DNA of 64,000 nt from Candidatus Scalindua sp. (GTDB taxonomy: Bacteria; Planctomycetota; Brocadiia; Brocadiales; Scalinduaceae), in NCBI GenBank assembly GCA_031316155.1, contig JALDRB010000009.1, positions 178,603 to 242,602 on the forward strand, in the 5' to 3' direction. The translations under genes were made by a program, and so were the position numbers. The notes under the pieces were generated by a model. That model saw only the letters and a program-made list of their open reading frames with translations, searched no databases and had not been told where the DNA came from. This document shows positions 53,470 to 62,549 of the stretch, in pieces. Position 1 is the first letter of the stretch. Every line of letters begins with the position of its first letter.

Positions 53470-55620
53470 ATGCCTGTAGATATTATACGAGGAACAAATA
53501 AGAAGCCTGTAGCAAGTGATGCCCTTGCCAATTTCTTCGAAACGCATGACGAATTTGAGGGACAGATTTTCCTTGGCTACCCAATTATCGGTACGGCTGA
53601 GGGTCGTTTTGCAATCGATGCCATATGGTTGACTCCCACGAAAGGGATCATTGTTTTCGACTTGGTTGAGGGACTAAATGTCGGTGAGTTTCAAGATAGG
53701 CAAGACGAAGCAGCAAACTTTCTGGAAGCAAAGTTGCGGGCTCATCGCGAACTCATATCTCGTCGTAAACTTCTGGTTCCAATTCATACCCTTACGTTTG
53801 CTCCAGCTCTTTCGCATAGCAAAGATGACACCGTATATCCTCTCTCAACTCAAAATGACTTACCAAAAAGTATTCAGCAAATTAATGATTGGCAGATTGA
53901 AGGTACTGACATTTTTAGAAAGACATTGTCTGCCATCCAGAGTATTTCAACGATTCGTAAGAGTCGCACCAAAAGGCAGATCAAGAGAATAGATTCAAGA
54001 GGAGCCAAACTCAAGCGTTTAGAAGACTCTATTGCAACCTTAGATGCACAACAAGGTAAAGCAGTTGTAGAAACGGTAGAAGGCGTGCAAAGAATACGGG
54101 GCTTGGCTGGTTCGGGAAAGACAATAGTGCTTGCTTTGAAAGCAGCCTACCTCCATGCTCAACATCCAGATTGGCGCATTGCTGTTACGTTTAACACTCG
54201 TTCACTCAAAGGACAATTCCGCAGGCTAATAAATACTTTCTGTATTGAGCAAACAGGGGAAGAACCTGATTGGGAAAAAATACGCATAGTAAACGCATGG
54301 GGTGCGCCTGGTAAGGAATCGCGAAACGGTCTGTATTATGAATTCTGTAAAGTTCATGATGTAGCATACTATGACTTTCAATCAGCTAAAAATACGTTTC
54401 AGGGTGAAAATGCATTTGCTGGAGCTTGTAATGCTTCACTAGGTTCAGCTAAAGAAACGAAAGCAACTTATGATGCCATACTTGTCGATGAGGCACAGGA
54501 TTTTCCTCCTGTATTTCTCAAAATGTGCTACGAAATTTTGACAGAAGATAAAAGACTCGTATATGCATACGACGAGTTGCAGAACCTATCTGGAGAATCA
54601 CTACCTCCTCCCGAAGAAATTTTTGGTAATAAGCCGGATGGAAGCCCGTTTGTTCAATTTGATTCAATGAAGCCCAGAAGAGATATCCTCTTAAAAAAAT
54701 GCTATCGTAATTCCCGTCCTGTTCTCGTTACTGCTCATGCACTTGGCTTTGGTATTTATAGAGAACCGTCTCGTGGAAAAAAGACTGGCTTGGTTCAGAT
54801 GTTCGATCATTCTGGTCTTTGGGAAGAGGTGGGATATCGAGTCAAAGATGGAAGGTTGATGGAAGGTGAAAATGTGGTTTTAGAAAGAACCAATGAAACA
54901 AGCCCTAGTTTTCTTGAAGAACATTCGTCTATAAATGACTTGGTACAGTTTCATTGTTTCAAGTCAGAAGAAGAACAATCAAAATGGCTTGTAGAAGAAG
55001 TACAAAAAAACATTAAGAATGATGAACTACGTTGTGACGACATTATCGCAATCAATACTGACCCGATATCTACTCGAAATAAAGTAGGTCCTATTAGGAA
55101 AAGGCTATTTGAGGTGGGTATCAATTCTCATTTGGCAGGTGTCGATACCGATCCAGATATTTTTTTCCAGACTGCGACTGACTCAATTACTTTTACTGGA
55201 ATATATCGAGCAAAGGGTAACGAAGCAGGGATGGTATACATTATTAATGCGCAGGATTGTCATTCCTCTATGTTTAATCTAGCCAGTATAAGGAATCGAT
55301 TGTTCACTGCTATCACAAGAAGTAAGGCGTGGGTAAGAATTCTTGGAGTAGGAGAAGCAATGGATAAATTAGTCGAAGAATTTAATAAGTTAAATCAGAA
55401 ACATTTTGAACTCCACTTTAAATACCCAACCGAAGAGGAAAGGAAGAGGCTCAAGATTATTCACCGTGATACAACTGAGCAAGAGCGCAAACGTTTGAGT
55501 GAGCGGAATAAAAGTCTGGCTAATGTCTTAAAAGATCTTGAAAATGGAAAAATTAATCTTGAGGATCTTGATGAGAATATGATTGAACAATTTAAAGAAC
55601 TACTCTCCAGAAAAAGTTAG
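53470..55620 (+). CDS. Superfamily 1 helicase of a Helicase-DUF2290 antiphage module
   Basis: 716 residues; AAAGGTAAACT precedes the ATG. Walker A is GLAGSGKT (about residues 211-218), Walker B is ILVDEAQDFPP (about 337-347), with KKCYRNSRPVL (motif IV-like), GIYRAKGNEAGMVYIINAQD (motif V-like) and NRLFTAITRSKAWVRILG (motif VI) at the C-terminal UvrD-like domain. The first 130 residues look like a NERD/PD-(D/E)xK-type fold (FAIDAIWLTP, IIVFDLVEG), though the expected ExK is not there. With the adjacent DUF2290 gene it matches the Helicase-DUF2290 pair reported as an antiphage system in prophage/satellite hotspots. Confidence 0.82.
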   Translation: MPVDIIRGTNKKPVASDALANFFETHDEFEGQIFLGYPIIGTAEGRFAIDAIWLTPTKGIIVFDLVEGLNVGEFQDRQDEAANFLEAKLRAHRELISRRKLLVPIHTLTFAPALSHSKDDTVYPLSTQNDLPKSIQQINDWQIEGTDIFRKTLSAIQSISTIRKSRTKRQIKRIDSRGAKLKRLEDSIATLDAQQGKAVVETVEGVQRIRGLAGSGKTIVLALKAAYLHAQHPDWRIAVTFNTRSLKGQFRRLINTFCIEQTGEEPDWEKIRIVNAWGAPGKESRNGLYYEFCKVHDVAYYDFQSAKNTFQGENAFAGACNASLGSAKETKATYDAILVDEAQDFPPVFLKMCYEILTEDKRLVYAYDELQNLSGESLPPPEEIFGNKPDGSPFVQFDSMKPRRDILLKKCYRNSRPVLVTAHALGFGIYREPSRGKKTGLVQMFDHSGLWEEVGYRVKDGRLMEGENVVLERTNETSPSFLEEHSSINDLVQFHCFKSEEEQSKWLVEEVQKNIKNDELRCDDIIAINTDPISTRNKVGPIRKRLFEVGINSHLAGVDTDPDIFFQTATDSITFTGIYRAKGNEAGMVYIINAQDCHSSMFNLASIRNRLFTAITRSKAWVRILGVGEAMDKLVEEFNKLNQKHFELHFKYPTEEERKRLKIIHRDTTEQERKRLSERNKSLANVLKDLENGKINLEDLDENMIEQFKELLSRKS

Positions 55621-55625
55621 TCCTT

Positions 55626-56303
55626 ATGCCAACATTCAGGGATATAAATACACAAATTAATAGCCTAATAAAAGATCTCATTGAGTTAGGCTTATCAGAT
55701 GATCAGAACTCACCTTTTGAGAAATCGTGTGGTGATGGCTTGGTAGAAATCACCTTTCCGGGAGCGCAACACACGTCCATTGCTATGAAGGACACCTCAT
55801 ATGTGAAAATATATGACCGACTTAAGGAAGAAAGGGCGTATATCGCAATAATGGCTGATGGGTCAATGATTCAGATGATGTATGCTTTCAGAAATGGAGA
55901 ACTAGAGCGTCATAGGCTTGCTTTTTTCCCGTCACCTCATTTGGAAGAATTCCAAAATGCTCCCGAAATCTATTTAGAGGACGAGATTTATGCAGATATT
56001 GTGGCTAAAAATATTGTACCTTTCCCTATTCGCTTTGATTTTGATGCCAGAGAAGGAGTATATGAAGAAGTTGTTCATCCAAAATCTCATCTTACTTTAG
56101 GACAATATAGGAACTGTAGAATTCCTGTCAGCAGTCCTTTAATGCCATTTCATTTTATAGAATTTATTCTTAGAAACTTTTATCACACAGTACATAATAA
56201 ATTCAGTCATAGATTACGTAGAATGCACACTAACGTATTTGATCCTTCTATTCTACAAGCAGAAGAAAACATTATCCATGTGCAAATACCACCTTCGATC
56301 TAA
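55626..56303 (+). CDS. DUF2290 protein, partner of the helicase
   Basis: 225 residues starting five bases after the helicase stop, so cotranscribed. Recognisable DUF2290 features are VEITFPGAQHTSIAMKDTSY, MYAFRNGELERHRLAFFPSP, PFPIRFDFDAREGVYEEVVHP, and SHLTLGQYRNCRIPVSSPL ending in the FHFIEFILRNFYH helix. The biochemical function is not known. Its role is inferred from constant linkage to the helicase in the defence pair. Confidence 0.82.
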   Translation: MPTFRDINTQINSLIKDLIELGLSDDQNSPFEKSCGDGLVEITFPGAQHTSIAMKDTSYVKIYDRLKEERAYIAIMADGSMIQMMYAFRNGELERHRLAFFPSPHLEEFQNAPEIYLEDEIYADIVAKNIVPFPIRFDFDAREGVYEEVVHPKSHLTLGQYRNCRIPVSSPLMPFHFIEFILRNFYHTVHNKFSHRLRRMHTNVFDPSILQAEENIIHVQIPPSI

Positions 56304-57005
56304 ACGGATTGTATTGACTTTGCCTATAATCGGGTAAGGAGCAGGGCCATGTGCCTACATAATTATCTGACATACATAGTAAACTGCTCGTTTGAATAAG
56401 AAGAGGGGTATAACTTTTAAGACTATAAGCATATTAGAAAGTGGTTGGCTTGGGCTTCCGTGTGCCTTGAAGTATGGAATACCTAAGTGGTTGCAAATAT
56501 CACCTATGCGACCCTAATCCTTGTATAGAAGTTTACAACTATGCAGACAAACTGCAGAAAGACAGCATACTACCATGAGGTGAACGTGGACGGTATCACA
56601 TCTTGAATTGTGAATAACAGATTGACATAAATAAATTAAGGGTTTTAGATGTCAAATTGGCAACAAAATAAGAGATAGTGGGCACAAGAAGAATTACCAT
56701 TTCATATAACTTTGATCATGGATGGGGTTTATCTTTTCAAAGCTCAAGATGAGACCCAGAGATGCCTTTCACAGAAGATGACTGTCTAAGTTCCATTGGT
56801 TTTATTTGGAACGAAAAGCTTGATGAGTTAGGTGGGTATCATTCCAATGAACCCAAAGTTGCTTGCACTCATTTGAGTTTGAAATTTATGAGTGGTTTTG
56901 CAGTTAAAATTGGTGCTGAATAAGCCAAAGTTTATATTACCGAAAATGTATAATACCTGAAAAGGCCTCCTTTTCTCAAACAAAAAATTATTATATATTT
57001 TCCAA
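56304..57005. other. Gene-poor region between the defence module and the toxin-antitoxin pair
   Basis: About 700 bases. Short protein-like runs broken by stops appear at about 56,690-56,920 (for example YHSNEPKVACTHLSLKF), which could be a decayed gene, but I cannot name it. No repeats shared with the rest of the window were seen. Confidence 0.4.
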
Positions 57006-57046
57006 TTGACACTATGGCGATATGACGTTATAACGCTATAAGGAGG
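57006..57046 (+). promoter_or_regulatory. Promoter, operator dyad and ribosome site of the RelB/RelE-like pair
   Basis: TTGACA (57,006-57,011) and TATAAC (57,029-57,034) are spaced by 17 bases, close to the sigma-70 ideal. An imperfect dyad, TATGGCGATATGA / TTATAACGCTATA (10 of 13 matching, 57,013-57,040), covers the core promoter and is a fitting operator for the ribbon-helix-helix antitoxin. AGGAGG (57,041-57,046) lies 7 bases before the ATG, so the leader must be very short. Confidence 0.8.
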
Positions 57047-57053
57047 TAGCAAT

Positions 57054-57287
57054 ATGAGCGCTAAGACAAAACGAGCAACAATTTATCTTGATTCTGAATT
57101 GCACAAGGCACTTCGAATAAAAGCTGCTGAGACAGAACATTCAATATCTGAGCTGGTAAATGATGCAATTAAATATTCCCTGGCCGAGGACTCAATTGAT
57201 CTAGCAGCTTTTGATGAACGCAAGGATGAACCGGTAACGGCATTTGAAGATGTTTTAAAAAAACTGAAAAAAAATGGCAAAATATGA
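57054..57287 (+). CDS. Ribbon-helix-helix antitoxin (RelB/CopG type)
   Basis: 77 residues: RATIYLDSELHKALRIKAAE forms the RHH strand and first helix, HSISELVNDAIKYSL the second; an acidic tail (FDERKDEPVTAFEDVLKKL) should wrap the toxin. It would repress the promoter just upstream and neutralise the RelE-like toxin whose gene it overlaps by 14 bases. Confidence 0.9.
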   Translation: MSAKTKRATIYLDSELHKALRIKAAETEHSISELVNDAIKYSLAEDSIDLAAFDERKDEPVTAFEDVLKKLKKNGKI

Positions 57288-57534
57288 AATATCTGTCAAA
57301 AAATCAGCTATTAAAGAACTGGAAAATATACAAAAAAAAGAATTACAAAAATTAGTAAAAAAAATACAAGCTCTATCAGAAGAACCGAGACCACAAGGAT
57401 CGCAAAAATTGTCACGTAAAGAACAGTATCGAATTCGACAGGGAGACTATAGAGCCATTTATTCAATTGATGACGATAATCTTAATGTGTATATAATAAA
57501 AGTAGGACACAGAAAAGAAATATATCGTTTATAA
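57274..57534 (+). CDS. RelE/ParE-family toxin
   Basis: 86 residues with YEISVKKSAIKELENIQKKE, LSEEPRPQGSQKL, YRIRQGDYRAIYSI and VYIIKVGHRKEIYR, the typical RelE layout including the Arg-rich RIRQGDYR strand and the HRKEIY ending. RelE toxins cut mRNA on the ribosome. It overlaps the antitoxin gene, ensuring coupled translation. Confidence 0.92.
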   Translation: MAKYEISVKKSAIKELENIQKKELQKLVKKIQALSEEPRPQGSQKLSRKEQYRIRQGDYRAIYSIDDDNLNVYIIKVGHRKEIYRL

Positions 57535-57562
57535 CAAATAAGTGGAATGAGGTCAGAAGCAA

Positions 57563-57823
57563 TTGAAAACAAGAAAAGCACGGTGTCATTTGAGAGTTAG
57601 CTCTTTTATAGATCCATACAGAGTAATTGATGATTTTCTGCCAGCGCCAGAAGACTTGGTGTTTAAAGAGGAAAATGTAAAGGTTACTATGTCTTTGAGC
57701 AAATCCAGTGTTGATTTTTTTAAAAAAGAAGCCGAGAAGCATCACACATCATATCAAACCATGATTCGTAAGCTTCTTGATTTTTATGCAGCACAATATA
57801 ACAAGTCCGTAACAAAGCACTAA
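57563..57823 (+). CDS. CopG/BrnA-like antitoxin, orphan
   Basis: 86 residues from a TTG at 57563; no ATG is available nearby in frame. The C-terminal part (KVTMSLSKSSVDFFKKEAEK, then TSYQTMIRKLLDFYA) is the antitoxin RHH domain seen in BrnA-like proteins. There is no BrnT-type toxin before it; the preceding RelE-like gene already has its own antitoxin. The region before the domain (FIDPYRVIDDFLPAPEDLVF) is a usual linker for this family. Possibly a relic of a second pair. Confidence 0.65.
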   Translation: MKTRKARCHLRVSSFIDPYRVIDDFLPAPEDLVFKEENVKVTMSLSKSSVDFFKKEAEKHHTSYQTMIRKLLDFYAAQYNKSVTKH

Positions 57824-57948
57824 AGTTGACACCAAATACTTGCGAAATATTAGTATTAAAGATACTGTTTAGTTTTTCCAGCACACATAGATTTAATCAT
57901 CGAAACGGTACAGCTTAGCTTATTTGTTATATTTATTAGGATGCCATC

Positions 57949-58710
57949 ATGAAACCGAAAGTAATAATAGCCACAGCCCGGACCCCGGACGGAGGCGAGA
58001 TGGTGCTTTATCAGCACGATCGTGATTTCTCGATCGAGATCAATAATCAGGATTTGATGAACAGTCGCCAGCATGAGTCGGAACTAGAGCTGGCACGGCT
58101 AGGCTGTGCGCATCTGGCTGGTAGCAAGGCTCCAAGCATTCTCATCGGCGGCTTGGGTTTGGGCTATACCTTACGCCAGGTTCTCGATATGCTCAGCCCC
58201 CAGGCCCAAGTGGTGGTGGCTGAACTGTTGAGCGCTGTAGTCGAATGGAATCGCGAGTTCCTCGGGCAACTCAACGGCCAGCCGCTGGAAGACAAACGAG
58301 TTGACCTTAAGACGGGAGATATCATGGAACTTCTCTCATGTTCAAAGAGCAGATTCGATGCGATCCTGCTGGATATCGATAATGGCCCCAGCGCAATGAC
58401 CAATTCAGGAAACCACCGTCTGTACTGTTATGAAGGAATTCTGGCCTGTCGCCATGCTCTACGCAAACAGGGGTGCCTGGCTGTGTGGTCGGCAGAGCCG
58501 AGTAAAAAATTTGAGCAGCTCTTGATAAGCTGCCGCTTCCATGTACGGCGTTTCAGCGTCCCCGCCTATAAGGGGAGTAAATCGCTGTCACGTTTTGTAT
58601 GGGTCGCTTCGGAGGACAAGCTTATCCTGCCTCCCGGTGGCGGCGAGCCGCACCTGCCGCCCAGAAAAGAGTCAATGAGAAGTCGCAGACGTCCCCGGGA
58701 GATACACTAG
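57949..58710 (+). CDS. Spermidine-synthase-like SAM-dependent methyltransferase
   Basis: 253 residues. Motif I is ILIGGLGLGYTLRQVLDM, an acidic residue ends VVVAELLSAVVEWN, and FDAILLDIDNGPSAMTN is typical of the spermine/spermidine-synthase-like group lacking a defined substrate. The C-terminal tail (RRRPREIH) is basic. The gene is far richer in G and C than its surroundings (for example at 58,190-58,290 and 58,620-58,690), suggesting recent transfer. The ATG lacks a strong ribosome site. Not a true spermidine synthase on sequence alone. Confidence 0.8.
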   Translation: MKPKVIIATARTPDGGEMVLYQHDRDFSIEINNQDLMNSRQHESELELARLGCAHLAGSKAPSILIGGLGLGYTLRQVLDMLSPQAQVVVAELLSAVVEWNREFLGQLNGQPLEDKRVDLKTGDIMELLSCSKSRFDAILLDIDNGPSAMTNSGNHRLYCYEGILACRHALRKQGCLAVWSAEPSKKFEQLLISCRFHVRRFSVPAYKGSKSLSRFVWVASEDKLILPPGGGEPHLPPRKESMRSRRRPREIH

Positions 58711-58770
58711 TCACAGACGTCTGGGGTCCAGTCACATTCTATTTAATTTTGAACGTCTCCATAAAATGAT

Positions 58771-59199
58771 ATGGCATTTCTCGCGGAGCTGAAACAGCGT
58801 TCTCGTCGTCTCAAGGCAGAGACCTTTGCTCTTTACCTTGCTGCGCGTGACCCCAGAACACCTTGGTATGCAAAACTACTCGTGGCCGGCATTGTCGCGT
58901 ATGCCTTCAGCCCCATTGACTTAATCCCGGACTTTGTGCCGGTTCTTGGCTATCTGGATGATCTCATCCTGATTCCGGTAGGTATCGCCCTGGCTATGAA
59001 GTTAGTTCCTCATTCAGTTTTGGCGGAATGCCGAGCACGTGCGCATGAAACCATGCAGAAAGGAAAACCCGTGTGCCAAATTGCAGGCGTAATAATTATC
59101 GTAATCTGGCTGTTGTTGGCAGGGCTTTGCATCGTGTGGGGCTATGAGGCATTCATGGGGCAGTTGAATACGAATTTAAGCATCCACTGGGAAAACTAA
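58771..59199 (+). CDS. YkvA-like (DUF1232) membrane protein
   Basis: 142 residues. [39 protein letters not shown] and [14 protein letters not shown] are the DUF1232 signature, with two membrane segments; a third hydrophobic stretch ([19 protein letters not shown]) follows. Function unknown. It follows the GC-rich methyltransferase by 60 bases on the same strand and has similar composition, so they may have arrived together. Confidence 0.85.
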   Translation: MAFLAELKQRSRRLKAETFALYLAARDPRTPWYAKLLVAGIVAYAFSPIDLIPDFVPVLGYLDDLILIPVGIALAMKLVPHSVLAECRARAHETMQKGKPVCQIAGVIIIVIWLLLAGLCIVWGYEAFMGQLNTNLSIHWEN

Positions 59200-59234
59200 A
59201 AGAAAGAGACTTCGATTTATTTTCTCCTGATCCC

Positions 59235-60212
59235 TTAGCCAACACCGTACCATTTCCTGACAGCAGCGTAAAGCTCGTCTCTGTTCCTTGCAGCTATCAA
59301 CTCTGCCTGTACCTGTCTGCGTTGCGGATGACGCCTGCAGTACCCAACTGCAAATTTACGGAAATATCGTACGCTCTTTAACATCGGGCGGATTTCCGCA
59401 ATCAACTCATAGTGCCTCAGAAATACTTCTCCCTGTTCGGTCAGAGCTGGTCCTTCCGGTCTTGGTTTCCCTTCCCATAGCGCACGGGCTTCTTTGAATA
59501 TCCAGGGATTACCGATAGCGCCTCTTGCAATGATCACTCCGTCCAGACCACTGGTCTTCAGACGCATAACAACGGTCTCAGCGTCCATCACGTCACCACT
59601 GCCAACGATGGTTGCCTGGGGAAACTGCCGTTTTACCGCTTTTATTATTTCCCAGTCACCTTTGTCTCGGTACATATTTTTAACCGACCTGCCGTGAATG
59701 ACTATTGCATCGATACCTTCTGCAACGGCTTTCCTGCATATCTGCCAGAACTTATCCCGAGATTCCTGACTGCTGTCAAACCCGGCCCGAAGCTTGATGG
59801 TCAGAGGACACATAACTGAATCTCTCACTTGCTGAATAATCTTGATCACTGTTTCAGGCTCCTTTTGGAGGTATCCACCGCGGTGGCGCCTGAGTACTTT
59901 TGGCGCCGGACAGGCAAAATTCAAATCGATAAGATCAAATCCAACGTTGACAAACGATTTGGCTGCTTCTGCCATCGTTTCAGGATTCGCGCCAAGGATT
60001 TGAGCCCCGACCGGCTTTTCATCCACCCCGGGCCGGAAAAGCAGTTTTCTGGAGGCTTTCTTGTTCAAAGCGATCATATCAAGCATGACCCCCGTATACG
60101 TAAGAGGTGCGCCATACGCTCGGGCCAGCACCCGCATCGCCCGATCGGTATACCCGCTTAAAGGTGCCTGATAAAATGGAACTTCAAGGCTTATATTACC
60201 CAGTTTCAGCAT
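59235..60212 (-). CDS. dus: tRNA-dihydrouridine synthase (Dus family)
   Basis: 325 residues. FYQAPLSGYTDRAMRVLARA is the FMN-binding start of the TIM barrel, GAQILGANPETMAEAAK follows, DLNFACPAPKVLRRHRGGYL holds the catalytic Cys, CPLTIKLRAGFD and IDAIVIHGRS complete the site, and VGSGDVMDAETVV binds FMN phosphate. It reduces specific uridines of tRNA with NADPH. It converges with the YkvA gene (36 bases apart). Confidence 0.93.
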   Translation of the reverse strand: MLKLGNISLEVPFYQAPLSGYTDRAMRVLARAYGAPLTYTGVMLDMIALNKKASRKLLFRPGVDEKPVGAQILGANPETMAEAAKSFVNVGFDLIDLNFACPAPKVLRRHRGGYLQKEPETVIKIIQQVRDSVMCPLTIKLRAGFDSSQESRDKFWQICRKAVAEGIDAIVIHGRSVKNMYRDKGDWEIIKAVKRQFPQATIVGSGDVMDAETVVMRLKTSGLDGVIIARGAIGNPWIFKEARALWEGKPRPEGPALTEQGEVFLRHYELIAEIRPMLKSVRYFRKFAVGYCRRHPQRRQVQAELIAARNRDELYAAVRKWYGVG

Positions 60213-60526
60213 TATTCAACAGCTTCCTCTATACTAAAACCATACGAGGTTCTCATGGAAATACAATTGCATAATCACAGTGACCTAGTATAATGCCATT
60301 GTCAATAGCGAACGCAGAATCTATGAGTGTACCAAAGCATTGTATACACGTGCCGTTTTCGCTTCCTTTATTATAATTTCTCCAGGATTTTTAACAAATT
60401 TTATTATTCCGCATTGTACAACATAATGAAAAATGGAATAAGGTAAATTTCCCCTCCTCATTTTACCAGGTATATCGTATTTAAATGGCAAATACGTTAA
60501 AAATATAATCATTTTGAGAATAGTAC
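60213..60526. other. Divergent intergenic region
   Basis: 314 bases between the dus start and the symporter start, which face away from each other, so it holds both promoters. AT-rich; I see no repeat or dyad strong enough to name. Confidence 0.4.
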
Positions 60527-62047
60527 ATGATATCCTTACTGGACTGGTTTGTACTCCTCCTCTATGCAGGTACCGTAATAACGTTTGGTTATCTCGCAGG
60601 CAAAAAGGATAGTACAACTGAAGACTATTTTCTTGGCAGCCGTAAAATGCCCTGGTTTTCAGTCATGATCTCCATTTACGCTACCTCACTCTCAGCTATC
60701 ACCTTTATCGGTGTACCAGGCGCTGCATTTGGCGGTGATTTTGTGTACCTTCAGCTGGCGATCGGTGATCTGGCCGGCCGCATTCTCATCTCATTTCTTC
60801 TCTTAACTGCATATTACAAGAGTCAGATAACTACTATTTATGAATTTCTCGGTCAACGCTTCGGGCCAAGAAGCCGTGATGCCGGAACAGGATTTTTTAT
60901 TCTTACCAGGTTACTTGCAAGCGGTGTTCGCCTGGCAGGCTGTGCAATAGCCCTTTCCGTTGTGTTTGAGATTCCGTTAGAAAAAGCAATCGTCCTGATC
61001 GGATCAGTTGCACTTATTTATACAATGCTGGGAGGTATTAAAGCCGTCATATGGACCGATACGCTTCAGTTCTTCCTCTTTCTGGGAGGAGCATCCGTAA
61101 CATTGTTTGTCATCTGGTCTTCCATTCCGGGAGGTTTCAGTGAATTTTTCAGAATAGGTTCTGAATTCGGAAAATTCAGGATTCTCCACATTTCCGCATC
61201 ACCATCTCATCCGGATTTCTTCTTAAACCTCAACAGTCCCAATGCACTTGCAGCCGGACTATTGTTTGGGTGCTTCACTACCTTTGCGGTACTTGGAACC
61301 GATCAGGACCTTGTTCAACGAATGCTGACGTGTGATCATGTAAAAAAAAGCCAAAAAGCCTTACTCTGGACAGCCGCACTTAATTTTCCCATCACACTGC
61401 TTTTTCTGGGTGTAGGATCTTCTCTTTTTGTTTATTACAAAATTGTCCCTGATACAGCAGTCGATGTCTTTATTGCAACACACCATAACGATTACATTTT
61501 CCCTCATTTCATAAAAACGGTACTTGCACCGGGATTGCGGGGGTTCCTGATTGCAGCATTACTTGCCGCTGCCATGTCATCTCTTGATTCAGCACTCAAC
61601 GCTCTCTCTTCCACTTTTTATATCGACATTTACAAAAGGTACATTCGACCCGAAACAGAAGAAAAGCATGCCGTTAAAATTTCCCGGGTTCTTGTCGTAA
61701 TCTTTGGAGTAGTTCTGGCACTTATAGCTATGAAGTTCGGCAGAACCGAATCTGTTTTATGGCTCGGATTCAGAATTTTTGGTTATATGTACGGCGCTAT
61801 GATTGGAGTCTTTCTCCTTGCTGTCCTCACCTCAAGGCGCGGAAATGACACTGCCAATGCTGTTATAATGATTACGAGTGTACTTCTGGTTATTTTTCTG
61901 ACTGCTGACAAAGTCGGTCCACTCCAGGAAATCCGTTCTTCTCTTCTCTCTCCTCTTGGCGTCGACAAAATTACCTGGAAATGGTCGATTATTTTGGGTT
62001 CAATATGGACATTCGGAATCGGGGCTTTTTTTCCAAAGAAATCATAA
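60527..62047 (+). CDS. Sodium:solute symporter (SSS family)
   Basis: 506 residues with about 13 membrane segments. WFVLLLYAGTVITFGYLAGK starts the family, then DSTTEDYFLGSRKMPWFSVM, SIYATSLSAITFIGVPG, YEFLGQRFGPRSRD, GGIKAVIWTDTLQFFLFLGG and LLAAAMSSLDSALNALSS, the last holding Na+-site serines. Members import sugars, amino acids, organic acids or urea with Na+. Substrate cannot be read from the sequence; no metabolic partner gene is adjacent. Confidence 0.92.
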   Translation: MISLLDWFVLLLYAGTVITFGYLAGKKDSTTEDYFLGSRKMPWFSVMISIYATSLSAITFIGVPGAAFGGDFVYLQLAIGDLAGRILISFLLLTAYYKSQITTIYEFLGQRFGPRSRDAGTGFFILTRLLASGVRLAGCAIALSVVFEIPLEKAIVLIGSVALIYTMLGGIKAVIWTDTLQFFLFLGGASVTLFVIWSSIPGGFSEFFRIGSEFGKFRILHISASPSHPDFFLNLNSPNALAAGLLFGCFTTFAVLGTDQDLVQRMLTCDHVKKSQKALLWTAALNFPITLLFLGVGSSLFVYYKIVPDTAVDVFIATHHNDYIFPHFIKTVLAPGLRGFLIAALLAAAMSSLDSALNALSSTFYIDIYKRYIRPETEEKHAVKISRVLVVIFGVVLALIAMKFGRTESVLWLGFRIFGYMYGAMIGVFLLAVLTSRRGNDTANAVIMITSVLLVIFLTADKVGPLQEIRSSLLSPLGVDKITWKWSIILGSIWTFGIGAFFPKKS

Positions 62048-62145
62048 TAGTTCACCACAAAGTGTAAAGTGTCAAAGATTTTCTTTACCAATTATCTGAT
62101 ACGATATCCTTGATAAAACAAATTCAGGTATCTAAGACCCCTAAC

Positions 62146-62475
62146 CTGGACGAGCCAGTACCAAATAGAGGTTAATAATTTACAAATCTCAATTTACAAA
62201 GCCCAAACAAATTTCAAATTACAATGTTCGAATTACCAAACCAGTTTGCCCGCCCTGTTAAATATCTATCCCGGTATTTTAATTTACTTTTATGCCACTT
62301 TTATAAATAATTGCGACTTTTGAAAGTTGTTTTCATGAAATCATCCAAAATGATTTAACAGGGTAAAAGTTTTGGATTTGTTCGTTGTGATTTGTTTGTT
62401 TTTTGGAACTTGTTATTTGGTGCTTGTCAGATATCATAATAAATGTTTTGTAATAAATATTTTGCTAAATACTAT
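62146..62475 (+). repeat. R1 intergenic repeat carrying a nested inverted-repeat insert
   Basis: Like the 51.2-kb copy (AATTTACAAATCTCAATTTAC start), but split after CCAGTTT by a 111-base insert (62,253-62,363) bounded by CCCTGTTAAAT and ATTTAACAGGG, then resuming TTTTGGATTTGTTCG. The same insert sits at the same point in the 22-kb copy. Located between the symporter stop and the PBP4 gene. Confidence 0.75.
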
Positions 62476-62549
62476 CTGTTTTCATTTTTTCTCTGCACTC
62501 ATCGACCCTTTGCGATGAACAGAATCTTTATTATGGAGAGTATCGAAGT

